A stretch of DNA of 64,000 nucleotides from Epiperipatus broadwayi (Eukaryota > Onychophora > Udeonychophora > Euonychophora > Peripatidae): assembly GCA_028023455.1 (NCBI GenBank), contig JAQFVV010000112.1:3878001-3942000 (forward strand), given 5' to 3'. Below are positions 12,140-24,124 of this stretch, piece after piece. Made by a program: the position numbers and the translations under genes. A model generated the notes under the pieces. It saw nothing but the letters and a program-made list of their open reading frames with translations, did not search any database and was not told the DNA's origin. Every line of letters starts with the position of its first letter. The first letter of the stretch is position 1.

Positions 12140-12300
12140 CTATAATATTAATATCATCTATGTTCTTTATTACTTTTTACAATGCTTTGAAAATATAAGT
12201 AGATGTTCTGAAGAAGATTACTGGAGCAATCGAAAACATCAATAGTGGGTTGTAAAAAAAAAGCATTGTAAAAAATAATAAAGAACATATATGATATTAT
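12140..12300. repeat. Foldback element, related to the 52-kb compound element
   Basis: Left arm AATATCATCTATGTTCTTTA..ACTTTTTACAATGCTTT pairs with right arm AAAGCATTGTAAAAAATAATAAAGAACATATATGATATT. The spacer contains TTCTGAAGAAGATTACTGGA, nearly identical to TTCTGAAGAAGATTGCTGGA at 52182. The two are therefore members of one foldback family. Confidence 0.8.
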
Positions 12301-12714
12301 GTGGATTTGGCAATTGCAATAAGAAAGATAAAAATTATAACATTATGATAAAGATATTGCAAAATTAAATATAGTTTATTTATCTGGATTATAGTTAAAA
12401 ATCTGTTGAAATACTACTCTTAAAAATCCCACTTCTAATGTGAAAGATTTTACCCCCTCCCTCTACATATCGGAATGTAAGATATTTTAGATTCTGTTGG
12501 ACATGTTTTAATATTTATTGACATTTTATAGGTTTTACAATTCTTTTTTATTATAGTTTATGTTATCAGTTTTAAAAATATTTTTGCCAGTCATCTCCAA
12601 TGACTGAAGTTTTTTAAGATAATTCTTTCTATAATATCTTAGAGTGCAATAAGAAACATTCATTTTCTTATTTCAAATAATAATCATCATTACAGCTAGA
12701 GGGCAACTCAATTA

Positions 12715-12955
12715 TTTATAATAATAGCAGAAAGTGGAGTCTTGGTTTTTATGCTGGATTTGGGAAAAAATAAGAGGGATTTAACAAAAATTATGTTGTG
12801 GAAATGGGATGGAGCAGGATAGAGAAGAATATAAGAAAAACTTAGGATGGGAAATGGAAAGGAAAGGTAAAATGGATAACAGGTTTCTCTGGGCATAGTG
12901 GCTGAAAGATTCCTGACACCAAAAAAGGAGAAGTTGCAGTGCATCGCATCATAAC
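12715..12955 (+). mobile_element. LINE 3'-end fragment, same family as 58950-59835
   Basis: Aligns with the 3' end of the LINE at 59.6-59.8 kb: TTATGCTGGATTTGGGAAAA, TTATGTTGTGGAAATGGGAT, GGAGCAGGAT, AACAGGTTTCTCTGGGCAT, GAGATTCCTGAC-type block, GGAGAAGTTGCAGTGCATC. It ends in a CATCGCATCATA tail. The minus-strand 78-codon ORF here (12708-12944) is a shadow. Confidence 0.85.
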
Positions 12956-12959
12956 ATTT

Positions 12960-14234
12960 GAATAGTTATCTCCATCATTACATATGCTAGGCATTAAAAG
13001 AATCTATCATTAAATATATACCGACACAATTTAATCTACAAGCATAAACCTCATGTACAATCTAACTGATGATTGCAATTTTTTTTAGGTAAATATTTAA
13101 TTTTTATTAATTTATTAAAGTAGAAATTGCTATATTATTATTAGCTGAGGTATAGATTTTAAACTTAGTTAAAAAATAATATATCAATTACTAACAACTT
13201 CATACACATATGATGTTGATTTAATTCCATTACCTTTTTTTCATAGTGGATAATATTAAAGATATATTTTTAAAAACTTGTGTTTAAACTATTATACTTT
13301 AAATAAATGAATAAAGACATCAGATAAAAAAATAAATGACTGTCAAGATACCCCTTTGCAGATCTAACATCATCAATAACACATAGTCATCATATTCTCT
13401 CAAATATAATAACCAGACCTAACTATCACAGCATAATCAGTGAAAATGCATGAGATTCATTTTTCATTTCTAGTGTTTTTATTTATTCATTTGTTTAAAG
13501 TGTAATAGTTTAATTAATTAGAAGTTTCTGAATATATACATATTCTACAATCTATAGTTATTTCAGTTCTATATTAGGCTAATTTATCCTAATATTTTTT
13601 AAAAATATTTAAATAAGTATGTGACATAATTATTTCATGTTTTCATATCTATTGGTATAAAGTTTGGCATATAACAAAAGAAAACTTTAGAACTTTATGT
13701 ATTATATTGGGATGCCATCAGAGGGCTCTGTAACCAGCTGAAAAATAATGTTTGACATGAAATGATCATCCTGGAGAAGTTGATTAATGGTATTTTGATC
13801 TGACATCAAAGTTGGTAAGAAGTCATTACTTAAGAATTATTGGCTAGTGTGATTTTTTTCACTTTGAGGAGTCTCCCATTCAGATATTGAATGAATAAGA
13901 ATTTATTGACAAAGAATCAAGAATAGAATGGAACTACATATTCTTTATGCTTTTGATATTTGTAGGCTTATTATTGTCAAGATTGATGGAAATACAGAAT
14001 GGATTCAATGCATATATATATATGTGTGTGTGCAAGATTAAATTAAGCAACATTAAATGATATGCTATGCTAAGTGGGAGAAATAACCTCCAAATTTTAA
14101 GTTCTGTGAATATTAATGCAACATTCTCCAAAGTTGAAGCTATTTACATAATATATTCACTACACACACACACACATATATATATGTAATAATATTATAA
14201 ATTGATGTCTATATTTCTTTAAAGCAATATACAC
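12960..14234. other. AT-rich sequence without recognised gene
   Basis: No gene seen. Includes a short (TA)(TG) microsatellite at about 14012-14032. The 65-codon minus-strand ORF at 13934-14131 runs through it and is not credible. Confidence 0.5.
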
Positions 14235-14970
14235 AATCTTATAATTATATATTCGTAAATACAGTAATCAAAAATGTTGAAAAGTATAAAAAATATAATC
14301 TAAAACCTTAATAATATGCACCTGAAAAAATGACAGTAGGGACCTCCGCAAATCTTTAACACAAGATTTGCAGAGGTCCCTACTGTCATTTTTTCAGGCA
14401 CATATTCTTAAGGTTTTAGCCTTAATAAATATTATGTTAAGTAACGAGTATGCACTTTATAAATATAATTATTAAAAAATATAATCATCACTTCAGAGCA
14501 CTTTTGACTATCCTTGTAGTCATTGTTAACTAATACTTTGAAAGAACAACCTTTCCATAATTCCACAATGTTAAAGTTTGCTGCCTGCTTGTATTTATAT
14601 AATAGCATAGTTTCCTTATTTTCCTTTAATCAATAATAATGTGTCAGCTTCTGTTTTTTATGACCATAATAAATCATATATATATAGTTTTAATTTCAAT
14701 TATAATAATGTAAAAATATTGCAAATTGAAAGAGATAATAATAAAAGGAAAATAAAGGAAGCTATGCTAATATATAAATACAAATAGGATTTAATCAATA
14801 GTCAGGCAGCAAATGTTAACATCATGGAATTATGGGAAGGTTAACCTTTCAAAGTATTAGTTGACAAAGACTACAAGGATAGTCGAAAGCGCTCCTAAGT
14901 GATGATTATATTTTTTGTAGTTTTCAAAATTTTTGATTACTGTATTTACTAATATTTAATTATAAGATTC
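14235..14970. repeat. Large inverted repeat with nested hairpin insertion
   Basis: Outer arms pair at 14235-14300 (ATCTTATAATTATATATTCG; ACAGTAATCAAAAATG) with about 14920-14970 (TTTTTGATTACTGTATTTAC; TTAATTATAAGATTCC). The pairing continues at about 14481-14650 (TTGACTATCCTTGTAGTCAT; CCTTTCCATAATTCCA) with about 14720-14915 (GACTACAAGGATAGTCGAAA; GGAATTATGGGAAGG). The left arm is interrupted by the separate hairpin element at 14301-14472, which the right arm lacks. Non-coding foldback element. Confidence 0.85.
14301..14472. mobile_element. Hairpin element with 14-bp target-site duplication
   Basis: A perfect 14-bp duplication, TAAAAAATATAATC, lies at 14287-14300 and 14473-14486. Inside is a nearly perfect stem: CTGAAAAAATGACAGTAGGG..CCGCAAATCTT pairs with AAGATTTGCAGAGGTCCC..TCATTTTTTCAG around TAACAC. 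It is followed by AAGGTTTTAGCCTTAATAAA. The blocks AATAATATG, GTAGGGACCTC and the reverse complement of GGTTTTAGCCT recur at 26458-26540, so this is a dispersed family. Insert length is 172 bp. Confidence 0.85.
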
Positions 14971-15020
14971 CATATATATAAATCATAAAAGCCTAATGCT
15001 AAACTAATCAATGAAATAAT

Positions 15021-15775
15021 CAAAATTATCCTCGAATCCACAACTAAACTAGACCACCCAAAGAAAATAAACTCTAAAACACAACCAATGGTTTCATTGC
15101 TACACGCAGACATTTCAACTGTAAAGGATTAAAAGTAAACAAATTTATACTAAATATGGCCCCCAATTCCATGTATATTCTACACACTCTTATTATTAAA
15201 ATAACTTTTACACAAATTAATTGCTTCAGCATCATACATTTTATATAATAAACATTATTTAATTCTTATTTCTTTCAAAGAAGACAACATTAATATCATC
15301 AAAATTAATAGTGTGGCCTGTATCTCTTAAAGTCATGGATATATAAAGCAGAACTGAGATATTTTTTCTAATCTTCCTTTTATGTCCTTTTTTTCTTTCA
15401 GTTAAGCTCAAGCGACTCTGAGACATAGTTCTACTTTATATATTTATGAAAGAGATATAGGCTGCATTATTAGTTTTGATTAACTAAGGTTGTCTTCTTT
15501 GAAAATAAATGAAATGAAAAGAATTAAGGAATCTTTATTATAACAAATTTATGATTCTGAAGCAATTACTTTATTTAAAATTTTTTTTAATATTAAAGGA
15601 ATGTGAGATATAAATGGAATTGTATGTGGTATTTAGTATAAAGTAGTTATCTTTTAGACTTTTACACGTGAAAAGTCTGCTTGTAGCAGTGAAACCATTG
15701 ATTGTGTTTTAGAGTTTATTTTCTTTGACTAGTCTGGTTTAGCTGTAAATTTGGGGTAACTTTGATTATATATAT
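15021..15775. repeat. Large foldback element with about 320-bp arms
   Basis: Left arm about 15010-15340 and right arm about 15440-15775 are complementary. AATAAACTCTAAAACACAAC pairs with GATTGTGTTTTAGAGTTTAT. AACCAATGGTTTCATTGCTA pairs with TAGCAGTGAAACCATTGATT. AAGAAGACAACATTAATATC pairs with TAACTAAGGTTGTCTTCTTT. The centre is about 15345-15435. The right-arm block GGTTGTCTTCTTTGAAAA..AATGAAA recurs near 44850 (GGCTGTCTTCTTTAAAAAGA). Non-coding. Confidence 0.85.
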
Positions 15776-15779
15776 ATAA

Positions 15780-16010
15780 TTAAAAATCAATCAACACTTA
15801 CACAAGTTTCAATCTTTTCCATTCTCCAACTCTTCGGTCATCCATATCATTGAAAATGTGATGAAGGAATGTTCAAAGCCCTTTTGGATGCCAATATTAT
15901 TGTCTTACTCATGTTGATGTTACATTACTCTGATCCCTCACATATAGGACCTTAATATGTCCATTTAATTACATAGAAGAGGGATGGGCAAATGCAGGCT
16001 GAATATGTAA
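15780..16010. repeat. Repeat family Q, copy 3
   Basis: Contains TTTCAATCTTTTCCATTCTC, CAACTCTTCGGTCATCCATA and GGAATGTTCAAAGCCCTTTT. These correspond to blocks at 29500-29600 and, inverted, at 11020-11080. Confidence 0.55.
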
Positions 16011-16574
16011 TATTTTAAATACAATTATATTATCTATACTAATGGTTGTATAAGATGGAGTGTATAGATGTAAGGAACTTAAAAGTTTGAGTTCAAGTCT
16101 CTTGTATTATATATATATATAAGATTTTGGACGATTAAAAAAATTGGATTCACTCTATCTTTGACAGTAGAATATTGTTTTAACATCACTAATGCTTAGA
16201 AATTGGATAGTTGTTATTTCAATTATTATATTATTTAGTGCTATTTACTTTAATTTTGCATATTTCATTGTTTATTGTTATTTACAGGTTATTAAAATGA
16301 GTAGAAATTAACTCTATCTTTGTATAAATGATTTGAGTGAGTCTGTATGGATATCACAGTTTGATTTAAAAAATGCCTTTGAAAATGCCATTATATCATC
16401 TGTATAACACTTTGAAAGTGTATGAGAATTGAATTCATTTTAGGATTTGTTTTTTATTTGTTATGTATATAATTTTGGTACTAGAGGGCATTGTATTATT
16501 ATAATCAGGTCTTAAAAGTTTTGAGTTTTGTCATTCCATTTACTATTATATATATATATATATATTTAAAATGA

Positions 16575-16795
16575 ATAATATCTATTTATTTCATTGTCAA
16601 CCACATGGTCTTACACATGACAGTAATCTAATTTTCAGTGTTGTGAGGATGCTAATAAATGTAGCATTCAAAAAGTTTTAAAGAAAAACTTTTGAATGCT
16701 ATATTTATTAGTATCATCACAATACTAAAACCCAGCTTACTATCGTATGAAAAACCATATGGCAGACAATGAAATAAATAAGACATTTGTTTCAA
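16575..16795. repeat. Foldback element flanked by TA repeats
   Basis: Left arm TTTATTTCATTGTC..CACATGGTCTTACA..GCATTCAAAAAGTTTT pairs with right arm AAAACTTTTGAATGC..AAAACCATATGGCAGACAATGAAATAAAT. Arms are about 100 bp with only a few bases between them. Both sides abut (TA)n tracts (16547-16565 and 16796-16806), so it probably inserted into TA-rich DNA. Confidence 0.85.
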
Positions 16796-16809
16796 TATAT
16801 ATATATAAT

Positions 16810-18510
16810 TAAAGGAGATTGAACCCAGACTTTCAAGCTTCCTTTAGTCATCAACTCCATCCCATACAAATGCATATCTAGATTAAAAATATATAAAATA
16901 CTTGTTTTTAAATATTATATGTATATATAACTTGCATTTAACCTTTATGTTATGGTTTTGATATGCTACAATGATAAACTATCACTAAAAATATTTATCT
17001 TGATTGTAGTCCTCCAATACAGTTATTAAAATGGAATGCAAAAAGTGGGGGGTGGGGATAAAATATATAACTCCATCTTTCCAGTAAAAGTCCACATTAT
17101 CAAGCTGATAACCAATCAAGCCAAAAGTTGCATTACAGACTGCAATGTGTAGTTGCATTTATCAAGTTAAAAGTGGACATCTCATCATAAAAAATCTTGA
17201 CATATTGATGTTCTGCAGTTCAAATCAGGAATGAGTAGGTCATGGAATACTGTTTAGATTACAAGTAAGTTAGGAATTTTCTTTTAAGCAGCTAGTCCAA
17301 AGTCAATCCAGTTTGGTATTTGGTATTAATTCATAAATGGGCATCTAGTTATTAGTTTAGAGAATAAAGATTTCTTAATGAGGATTAATCAAATAAGTGA
17401 CAGTGCTGACAGTAAATGAAAAATACAATTGTAATATGCAGATTTGGTTATTGTTAGGAAAATGTCATACTCTACATATAAGTTTATCTTTATTTTGTAA
17501 TAGTTATATAAACTATTTCAACCAATGAATTTAATGTAGTGATATTAGTTTACCAAGTTTATTACATGAAAGTGAGGGATAGACTTCTTATTGATATAAT
17601 GTAAAGGTATTAGCAAAATTTATGCAAAGATGCTTCATAACATTCTGTGAAACAAATGGCAAAATCATAAGACCAAACAGCATGTTTTTCAGCTTGCTGG
17701 ATGCACGCCATTGAATCTATAATCATAAAAGCATGACTTTGATGGATTATTATTCTAGGTTTTGCACATATAAATGGTTGAAAAGTGTAGATTTAATCAA
17801 AAGGTACTTTGTGATAATTTTTGTGAGAGAGACAAATTCTCTCTATAATTAAAAACTGCCTTACAGACACTCTAAACGCATGCAATATTAATTAATTTTA
17901 TTGGAGAGATGTCAGCAGACAAAATAGAATGAAGAGTTTCAATAAAGTAATATTTATTAAAATCCACTAGAAAGAAAAGTTTCCTGCAAAATATTTTTGA
18001 AAGACAAAATTGTAAGATGATATGCAGACTAAAATGTTATCCTATTAATCAACATGGATAGGTTTATTTGTGTACTAATTGCCAAACTCATTTTTAATTT
18101 TGTGTTTATTTTTGACTTTTTTTTTAAATATCATACAGATAAAATTAAAACAATTGAGTGTTTTTAATTCAGACAAGCTAAGCCCATGTGGATGAAAAAA
18201 TTAAAATCTTCCTAAGGTTTACCAAATAAGTAGAATGCACTTTAATGTTAAAATAATTCTCTCCGATTGGAAATCATACTATGACAAACTTCTGCTTAAT
18301 AAGAACAATAACAAAACATAAATCAGATCACTGAACTATAACTAATTAATCTTGGAGGGGTGGGGCTCCATGTGCCAAATAAACATGTATGCATCAACTA
18401 TTTAAATATGTGATGAGATTCATAGCTCATTGAGATTGAATATTTAGTTCTTAACAGATTAAAAACTGTGTACATATAAACGAAATTTACATTTATACTA
18501 TAAATTATCA
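16810..18510. other. AT-rich sequence without recognised gene
   Basis: No coding or splice-like structure recognised. A repeat-like block near 17280-17350 (AGCAGCTAGTCCAAAGTCAA; ATGGGCATCTAGTTATTAGT) has a distant counterpart near 55560-55650 (AGGTAACTGGTCCATAGCCA; ATGGGGATCTAGCTATTCTT). Confidence 0.5.
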
Positions 18511-18564
18511 TGTATTAATTTCCATGAATTATACATATATAATTTCTGGTCTTGATATTGAACT

Positions 18565-18617
18565 TAACACTGTTAATAAACATTTCAGGGATGCTGAAAT
18601 GTTTATTAACAGCGTTT
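18565..18617. repeat. Near-perfect short hairpin
   Basis: CTGTTAATAAACATTTCAG (18570-18588), loop GGATG, then CTGAAATGTTTATTAACAG (18594-18612): a 19-bp perfect stem. It extends by four more pairs with one mismatch (AACAC/GCGTT). It lies inside a 98-codon minus-strand ORF (18515-18811) that has no recognisable domain. It could be an RNA hairpin or the relic of a small palindromic element; its 5-nt loop is short for a microRNA precursor. Confidence 0.8.
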
Positions 18618-18898
18618 GGTTCGATGTCAGCTAAAAGTTGGAAAATAATGTAGGATTTATTATATATAAAAACGCATATATCGTATATGTGTTGATATAT
18701 TATTATAAATTGAATATTATTGTTCACTGAATATTGTCGTGTGATATTTAGACGTTTTCCCAACTGCTTTAAACTAGTTATTATTTTAAAAATTCTTTCT
18801 TTGTTCTTCATTAATATTTTTTTTTTAAAAAGGATAAAAAATGCTCAAGAGGCGGGAAATTTTTATACTTTGAAAAAAAAAAATTAATGAAAGCCCTC

Positions 18899-19090
18899 TT
18901 AGCAGTTTAGGGTCCAAGCTTCGGTGACAAAAGATTCTTTCTTAAAAGTTTCACCAGACTTTTTGATTAATATGTTTGACATACAACAGGCATCTTCTGT
19001 CCAGACGGGATAAAACTGCATACACTGACAACTGGTCAGTCTAAAGCTTTTGTACTGACCGTTATCTCTTTCATTTTTTTCCGCTTGCAT
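18899..19090 (-). CDS. Unrecognised 63-codon ORF, possible exon or pseudogene fragment
   Basis: The minus-strand ORF starts MQAEKNERDNGQYKSF and ends ATEAW-like (VTEAWTLNC). Its composition is balanced (charged residues, Cys, Trp), unlike the Phe/Ile/Tyr/Asn-rich translations of ordinary AT-rich DNA here. The surrounding 400 bp keeps several CpGs. I recognise no family, and no strong splice pair defines it. It could be a fragment of an old retrocopy or a chance ORF. Confidence 0.2.
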   Translation of the reverse strand: MQAEKNERDNGQYKSFRLTSCQCMQFYPVWTEDACCMSNILIKKSGETFKKESFVTEAWTLNC

Positions 19091-19099
19091 TGTTGTGAC

Positions 19100-20280
19100 A
19101 AATAAGCTTGCATCTACAACTACTATTATAAATTAATTCCTAAATATTATACATTCTTCAGTGTACTATATTTAAGAATTACTTTATGTGCGTATATTAT
19201 ATATCATCAGTACACACACACACGCGTATAAAAGAAGAGGCTAATATAGGACACAAGTATAGACGAGAGAATGACAAATTATGCGCTGTATAAATATGTA
19301 TACTGTATATATGCATAATACATCCATAAATGATAGAACTAAGTCAATAGTTATATAAATAACTGGAAATTAATCAAGTGCACGTACATTACTTTTTCAA
19401 TATATATATATTGAAAATCAGGAAAAAAAGATTACATTTTTCTTGTCTCATTCGTTTTTTGTGATCTTAGTTTCTGATATAGATTTTATAAATGAAAATT
19501 AAGAAAAATAAAGTTCAATAAATAAATAAAAAAAAAGACTTCTAAGAGCAAGATAGCACAATGAAAGTTGAAAAAATACGTTACAAAATGTACACAGGAT
19601 TTGGAGAAAATGAAATAAGTATATATATGATTGAGATAATAAAAATTATTGGTATTTGGGAATCATGATTTCGCCATATAAAAGAGTGATAAAGATATAA
19701 TCTTTAGAATATCATTACAAAAAATTAATTAATAAAAAAATAAAGACTATTTATCTAATTACGTGAAAATAATTGCATGAAAGAAAATTTTGATAACTAT
19801 AAAAAAAATAAAATAGAACTTTATATGGAGAATGGGACTATGGGTAGTAAACCACTAAACATCACATGGTCACCATTTCTATGGGTAGTGAATTATGAGA
19901 AAAATAAAACACTAGCATTATGAAATGCAATGTTAATGCAGGGTAAGAAATAATAGAAAATAAGTATATACTAAAAATAATTGAAAATAAAATAAAAAGA
20001 AATTTTAAAAAGGGAAATAATAAATTAAGTTGTTATACATTCAGAATAGTATGGAATTATTTTAGAGGGAAAATAGACAAAAGACTGTGGGAGTAGTTCA
20101 AGAAAATAATTTTTGAATAATAACCAAACAGAAAGAATTGTGATATAACTATAAACTTGATCCTGTAAATGGTATCATTAAATAAACTAGGATGCTACAA
20201 ATCTTTTGTCAAAAAAAGAAAAATAATAAAAAAAAATATTCAAATGACTTACTGCTCAGAGTTTATAAAAAGTTTGAACA
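19100..20280. other. AT-rich, A-rich sequence without recognised gene
   Basis: Mostly A-rich. A TATA-like CGCGTATAAAAGAAGAGGC sits at about 19223 on the plus strand after a CA repeat, but no transcript or ORF follows, so I do not call a promoter. Confidence 0.45.
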
Positions 20281-20370
20281 CCTGAAGTAACAAATTTGGA
20301 ACTATGGTTTCTGAATCTTGAACTTCAAAGTCTGCAACCATATCATTGCATTAAACCACTAATAACAATG
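20281..20370 (-). repeat. Diverged tRNA-like SINE fragment
   Basis: GAAGTAACAAATTTGGAACT...GTCTGCAACCATATCATTGC resembles the reverse complement of the tRNA-like SINE family (best copies 57587-57678 and 61150-61260). Low similarity. Confidence 0.35.
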
Positions 20371-22860
20371 GGTGTGCATGTGTTGGTATGTGCCCACATC
20401 TATAGTGACACTGTAAGGTAAAATAATACATAAGTAGTAAATGAGTGGGAAAATTATATTAATTATATATATTCATATTCAATGTACATATAAGAAAATA
20501 TGTACTTTTGCGTACAAAGAAGAAAACAGAGAGAATAAAAGAATGTAAATGATTAAAAGATTATAAAGTTGATTAAAACTATTTTAATTTATTTAATTTG
20601 ATATACTTCTCTGATATGAGTAAAATTAATAAATGAATAAAGTAAAAACTAATAAGAATATGCAAATATTCTTCCATCAGTTGACGTTAATGACAATTTT
20701 TAATCTGTTTTAATTTGAATAGTGACCATTGAGTAAAGAACAGTGCAAACCTTTTCTTCTTATCAGAAAAACACCATTAAGATTTTAAAAAAGTTATAGA
20801 GGATTATTTGTACTGCTATCTAGTGCCTAATTTTTGCCTTATATATATATATTGGCTATTTTCTGCTGACTTATGAAAATGGAATCTAATCCAAGTATTT
20901 GAATACTTTATTAAACCAGATTATCAGAGACTTTCCACATTTTGAATTTGAAATAGAAACTGTTTAAACTGAATTACTATTTTATTGGTTGTCAAGATTC
21001 ATGTGTGACAAAACATTAATTAGCATTGATTGATAACATCTGATGTTTAAATGCTATATAGACAGTTTGTAGATCATAGCTTTCTTTTTCACCACAAAAA
21101 CATTACAATTTTTTGAAAGTTTGTTTTTGTAATAAAAACTTTTCTGTGAATATTTTCAGTTGTGGAAAATTCTGTCCACATTCAATATAGTTATGCTCAC
21201 ATCTCCATTAGTTTGATGTTTGCTCTCATAACTATCACTGTCTAAATATGCTTTCAATATATAAATCATGATCTATAAATAGAAATGGATTTATTTTCTA
21301 TTTGCTTTGCAGATAAACTTTGATGTTATAAGATGTGAAATTTAATTAAGGAAAATATTTTTTTTTTCAATTACTTGGGAAAGTTTTAAGAATTTTTAAT
21401 AATACTAAACAGTAAAAAATCAACCATTCTTTGAAGATATTTTTTCTTACCTTGCAAGAATCTAGACAAAAGCAGTATTTTTATAATTGTATTTTTAATG
21501 CATTCTGTTGATATAAAAATAATTAAAGCTTACAATGTAATTCTAAATTAATAAGATGTCAAAATAAATTGTGTTAAGGGGATGCCAAATGTTACCAAAA
21601 TAACCCAAATAATGATCTAATGTTATTATTTGTTTATAGAATTCTATTATATAATACTTTTTTTAGATGGAAAAGTTAATTAAAATTTTTCTAAAATATC
21701 AATTATTGTGAAACTCTTGGATTTTAGTTTTTTGGATTAGCAAATTTTAAAAATTTTAAAAATATAAAATAATTATAATAGCAAAAAAATACTTAAATAT
21801 ATATTTCTGAATTTTCTTTTAACAATATTTTACTCATTTCAATTATGTTAGTGTTGACTATCTAACAAACTTTTTCACATTAATATATAGAAAAAAAAAT
21901 AATGAAGCTCTGAAAAAGATTGCTAGACAGTCAAAACTGAATGATAACTGAATAGAACAAAGCATTGTGAAGAATGTAAAGAAGCAAAATTTTGTAGAGA
22001 TTTTCATTTTAAAATATTAATTAAAGAAAAATTAATATTAAACTTAAATTTTATTTGAGTTAAATGGTACTTCATTTAGTATTGCATAGGATTAAATGAA
22101 CAAAATGTAACAATTTATTAGCAAAGACTGTTTTAAAATATTATTAAATAAAAATAATTTCATTATTTTAATATTCTTTATATAAATTTTTTTTGCTTGT
22201 TCAGCATTTAATAAACATTTCATGAAAAGTTGCATCACGTGTTCAGTTTTCCCACAATGCATTTTTTTGCATTGAATAAAACTCCATTAATTTTTATTCT
22301 ATGACAAAGGTATATTTGTCTAAAACTTTCATTAAATTATATTAAAAACTCATATGGTATTACACAAATTATAATCTTTACACATACAGATTATTAAAAA
22401 TTTTCATTGTCATAGTTTTTCTGTTGTGATTTATTTTAAGAATAAATTTTTAGTGCAGAAATTGTAAACTTTTTGTTTTAATGTGTTATGCATAGATAAT
22501 CAATTTACTACAATTTAATGTACAATTATCAAATTTCCACCTACATTAATGATTATTATTAATCATGTTTAGACTAGTTATTGTCATGTAAGTTTTAATC
22601 AATATATAAAATTTAAATTTAATTAAAGATTAATATATTACTTTTTAATATGATTTTATTATTATCATTAAATATAACTATATGGAATCATTAGTCCAAC
22701 TTGATCTTTCTTGTTTCCCACATCATCTTTGACTTGAATGAACTGTATAATGCTGTCTCATACAAAAATACATTTTGGGGCAGGGGACACTTGCTTTTTT
22801 CAGATTCATGTATTTCAAATATACATAATCAAATAAACATTGTAACTATAGTTAAAAATC
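20371..22860. other. AT-rich sequence without recognised gene
   Basis: Long AT-rich stretch with many A/T homopolymers. No ORF, splice-bounded coding segment or shared repeat recognised. Confidence 0.5.
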
Positions 22861-22869
22861 AATAATTCC

Positions 22870-23550
22870 AATGCTTAATGCTAAACTGAAATAAATATCT
22901 AAATATTAAATCACCCCAGATGGCTAAGAAATTCCACACTACCCTCTGTGAAATAAATATATAAATATGTTAGAGTTCATATTTCAAAATGACACTACAT
23001 TGGAATGGTATGCTATTAGATTTTAAATATTGAAATACAAATGAAGTAATCAAAGAGCTTGAAATTTAAATAAGCAACAATCTAAACTTGCTACTAAACA
23101 AACATATTTGCTATTATTATATAAAGACAAACTAAACATTAATAATTTTAATTTTTAAACCACCTAACACAATTATATATGAAAATAATCACAGTGGTTA
23201 AAGCTAAACTGAAATAAATATCCAAATATTAAATCACCCCACATGATTAAGAAATTCAGCAGCACTTTCTATGAAATAAATATATTAATACAGTATATTA
23301 GAGTCGTATTTCAAAATAGCAAGCCTCACTTTGCTATTAGATCTTAAATACTGAAATACAACTAATTCTACAAAGAGTTTGTTTGTTTGTTAAATTAATT
23401 CATATTTCAATATTTAAGAACTAATAGCATATAATTTTGAGGCTATCTATTTTGAAATATGGACTCTAATATATTTATCTATTTATTTCACAGAGGGTAG
23501 TGTTAAATTTCTTAGCCATGTGGGGTAATTTAATATTTAAAAATCAATAT
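22870..23550. repeat. Three copies of one repeat, two forming a foldback
   Basis: A unit with TAAACTGAAATAAATATC, AATATTAAATCACCCCA, TATTTCAAAAT and CTATTAGAT(C/T)TTAAATA occurs at about 22875-23060 (plus) and 23205-23365 (plus). It is inverted at about 23395-23550 (ATATTTAAGAACTAATAGCA; TATTTTGAAATATGGACTCT; CCATGTGGGGTAATTTAATA). The second and third copies are head-to-head and can fold into an arm of about 150 bp. Non-coding. Confidence 0.8.
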
Positions 23551-24124
23551 AGATTATTCAGGTAGCATAAAAAAGTATACCCACATATAGTTTGTGCCCA
23601 TGTGTTTGCTCTATTATAAGTATTAATGTAAAAAGTTTCTGTTATAATTTGTTTTGAAATTAAGTTTTCAGTATAGAATTGTAAAACGTTTATTGATTTT
23701 ACATGTTGTACCTAGTTGAAAAATAGTACTAGTATAAATATTCACATAGCATATGCTATTATCTCACTTTTTCATAAATCAGCACTGTTATAAATGAATA
23801 AATTCTGGAAATTGTACTCTTGCTGTAAATTTTTGCTATAGCATGATGTCAGAAGTTTCTGAAAATGAAAGTCTCAGATTAATAATAATGTAACTATACT
23901 TTAACAACTTTTTATAATTAATATAAGAAAACAGTTAAAATCTAGATTCACAATCTTTTTTGATATGAAAATCTTTTAATAAAACTCCAATAGTTACAAA
24001 ATAAAGAATGTAATATTTTATGAGCTTATTTACAAATAAAGGAATTTGATTTTTAATCTATATTTATGTCAATGACTAAGCAAATAATTCTTACATTAAT
24101 TATTTGGAAATGCCAAATAAGATA

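Noticed and set aside
12708-12944. 78-codon minus-strand ORF, and the 87-codon ORF at 42717-42980
   Set aside because: Both are antisense readings of the same LINE 3' end, which explains their similar MHCNFSFFGVRNLS-type text.
19215-19245. TATAAAAG-like core promoter
   Set aside because: No ORF, exon or initiator follows, and TATA-like words are frequent in this composition.
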